Assembly: GCA_026002695.1 (NCBI GenBank)
Contig: BOCB01000067.1
Location: 1 to 6,958 of the forward strand
Direction: 5' to 3'
Length of the DNA: 6,958 bases
From: Synergistales bacterium
GTDB taxonomy: Bacteria > Synergistota > Synergistia > Synergistales > Synergistaceae
Shown: positions 6,032 to 6,958 of the stretch, in pieces
How the letters are laid out: each line of letters opens with the position of its first letter
Position numbering within the stretch: position 1 is the stretch's first letter
Notes under the pieces: model-generated
Told to the model about the DNA's origin: nothing
Databases searched by the model: none
The model's input: the letters and a program-made list of their open reading frames with translations, nothing else
Position numbers and translations under genes: made by a program

Positions 6032-6958
6032 TTGTCTGATTCCGTTAATAACCCGAAAATTTCAATAGTTATACCTGTTTACAACGAGGAGGAGTCGTTA
6101 GACGCCCTCTTCGCCGAGTTGTACTCGGTGATGGCTGCTCTTGGGCGGACGTTCGAGATAGTTTTCATCAACGACGGCAGCAGGGACAGATCGTTCGCAA
6201 TGCTCTATGACTTCGAGGAAGCGCATCCTGAGGTCAGGGTCGTTGACCTGAACGGAAATTTCGGGCAGCATATGGCGATCATGGCCGGCTTCGAGGCGGC
6301 GAGAGGCGATTATATCATCACGCTTGACGCGGATCTCCAGAATCCTCCGTCGTCGATACCCGACATCGTCGGGAAAATGGACGCGGGGCACGACGTCGTC
6401 GGCACGTACAGGCTCGGAAGACGCGACCCCCTGTTCCGAAAAGCCGCATCGAAGATAGTGAACGTCATAACGCGGCGGATAGCCAAGCTCGACATAAAGG
6501 ACTACGGCTGCATGATGCGCGGCTACAGCCGAAGAATAATCGATATAATAAACGCCGGCCAGGAGACGGCCACGTTCATACCGGCGCTTGGGCGTAAGTT
6601 CGCGGTGAACCCCGTCGAGCTGCCTATTCCTCACAGGGAGCGCGAGCGCGGCGAGTCGAAGTACGGCATATCTCAGCTCATAAGGCTCAACTTCGACCTG
6701 ATGACGAGCTTCTCGCTCGTGCCGCTCCAAATGGTTACGATGGCGGGTATGGCGGTCTCGCTCTTCTCGTTCCTCCTCGTCTGCTACATGTTGCTGCGGC
6801 GGCTTATAATCGGGCCGGAGGTCGAGGGCATGTTCACGCTGATGGCCATACAATTCCTGCTGACCGGCATAACCCTGATGAGCCTCGGCATCACAGGCGA
6901 GTACGTGGGGCGTATATACAATGAGGTAAGCAAGAGACCGAGATATGTGATTAAAAAA
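6032..6958 (+). CDS. arnC: ArnC-like undecaprenyl-phosphate glycosyltransferase (GT2), 3' end outside window
   Basis: The open frame from TTG 6032 reaches the window edge after 309 codons without a stop. It encodes a family 2 glycosyltransferase anchored by two C-terminal membrane helices (about 235-257 and 267-290). The GT2 domain begins ISIVIPVYNEEESL (10-23) and has VFINDGS (44-50) and the metal/nucleotide motif LDADLQNPP (98-106). ArnC-type signatures follow: DYGCMMRGY (157-165), TFIPALG (181-187), RGESKYGISQLI (206-217) and, near the end, GITGEYVGRIYNEV with KRPRYVI. E. coli ArnC has 322 residues, so only about 10-20 codons are likely missing. ArnC attaches formyl-aminoarabinose to undecaprenyl phosphate for lipid A modification and polymyxin resistance; related GT2 enzymes transfer other sugars, so the sugar is uncertain. 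It lies after the era terminator and is probably a separate envelope unit whose partner genes would be downstream. Confidence 0.85.
   Translation, partial: MSDSVNNPKISIVIPVYNEEESLDALFAELYSVMAALGRTFEIVFINDGSRDRSFAMLYDFEEAHPEVRVVDLNGNFGQHMAIMAGFEAARGDYIITLDADLQNPPSSIPDIVGKMDAGHDVVGTYRLGRRDPLFRKAASKIVNVITRRIAKLDIKDYGCMMRGYSRRIIDIINAGQETATFIPALGRKFAVNPVELPIPHRERERGESKYGISQLIRLNFDLMTSFSLVPLQMVTMAGMAVSLFSFLLVCYMLLRRLIIGPEVEGMFTLMAIQFLLTGITLMSLGITGEYVGRIYNEVSKRPRYVIKK

Noticed and set aside
6098..6853. Long open frame (251 codons) on the minus strand
   Set aside because: It lies antisense to the ArnC-like gene, whose translation shows conserved motifs throughout. The antisense protein is rich in Arg, His, Glu and Val, typical of a codon-bias shadow, and has no recognisable domain.

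Overview
The window is ordinary chromosomal housekeeping DNA with all recognisable genes on the + strand and very little spare sequence. The order is phoH (3' half only), pgpH, ybeY, a CBS-domain CorC/HlyC-type membrane transporter, a doubtful short ORF, cdd, era, an intrinsic terminator, and then an arnC-like membrane-associated glycosyltransferase that runs off the right edge. No RNA gene, insertion sequence, CRISPR array or phage element was seen, and no gap without a gene reaches 300 bases.

Organism (inference): a PgpH-type 7TM-HD c-di-AMP phosphodiesterase next to phoH, ybeY, cdd and era is the layout of Firmicutes and some neighbouring phyla. The Bacillus-type order, however, has dgkA between ybeY and cdd, where this window has a CorC-type gene. 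The ArnC-like enzyme is typical of lipid A modification in organisms with an outer membrane. Together with moderately high GC, heavy use of the ATA isoleucine codon and several GTG/TTG starts, this suggests a diderm outside the Proteobacteria, with Synergistota (Cloacibacillus/Synergistes-like) as my best guess. That guess rests on gene order and codon impressions only.

Layout: phoH, pgpH, ybeY and the CorC-type gene form an unbroken chain of overlapping stop/start codons (ATGA at 488-491, TAATG at 2660-2664, TTGA at 3141-3144), so they are very probably co-transcribed and translationally coupled. A gap of about 145 bases follows (4422-4566). It has an AT-rich start, a small hairpin and a short ORF that overlaps the cdd start. 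cdd and era are 8 bases apart. After era comes a GC-rich 8-bp hairpin with a T-rich tail (5968-6010), the natural end of the housekeeping unit. The glycosyltransferase then starts at a TTG with a good ribosome binding site.

How the genes fit together: PhoH (RNA-associated ATPase), YbeY (16S rRNA 3'-end maturation and ribosome quality control) and Era (30S assembly GTPase that binds the 16S 3' end) form a ribosome/RNA group. PgpH lowers c-di-AMP, a regulator of K+ and osmolyte balance. The CorC-type protein is a probable Mg2+/divalent-cation transporter with a nucleotide-binding CBS pair. Cdd salvages cytidine and deoxycytidine. The ArnC-like enzyme belongs to a separate, cell-envelope function. 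I saw no convincing undescribed system. The points most worth a second look are the 4422-4574 gap with its short ORF, the terminator with flanking hairpin after era, the Cys replacing a conserved Gly in the YbeY metal motif, and the G8 tract in ybeY.
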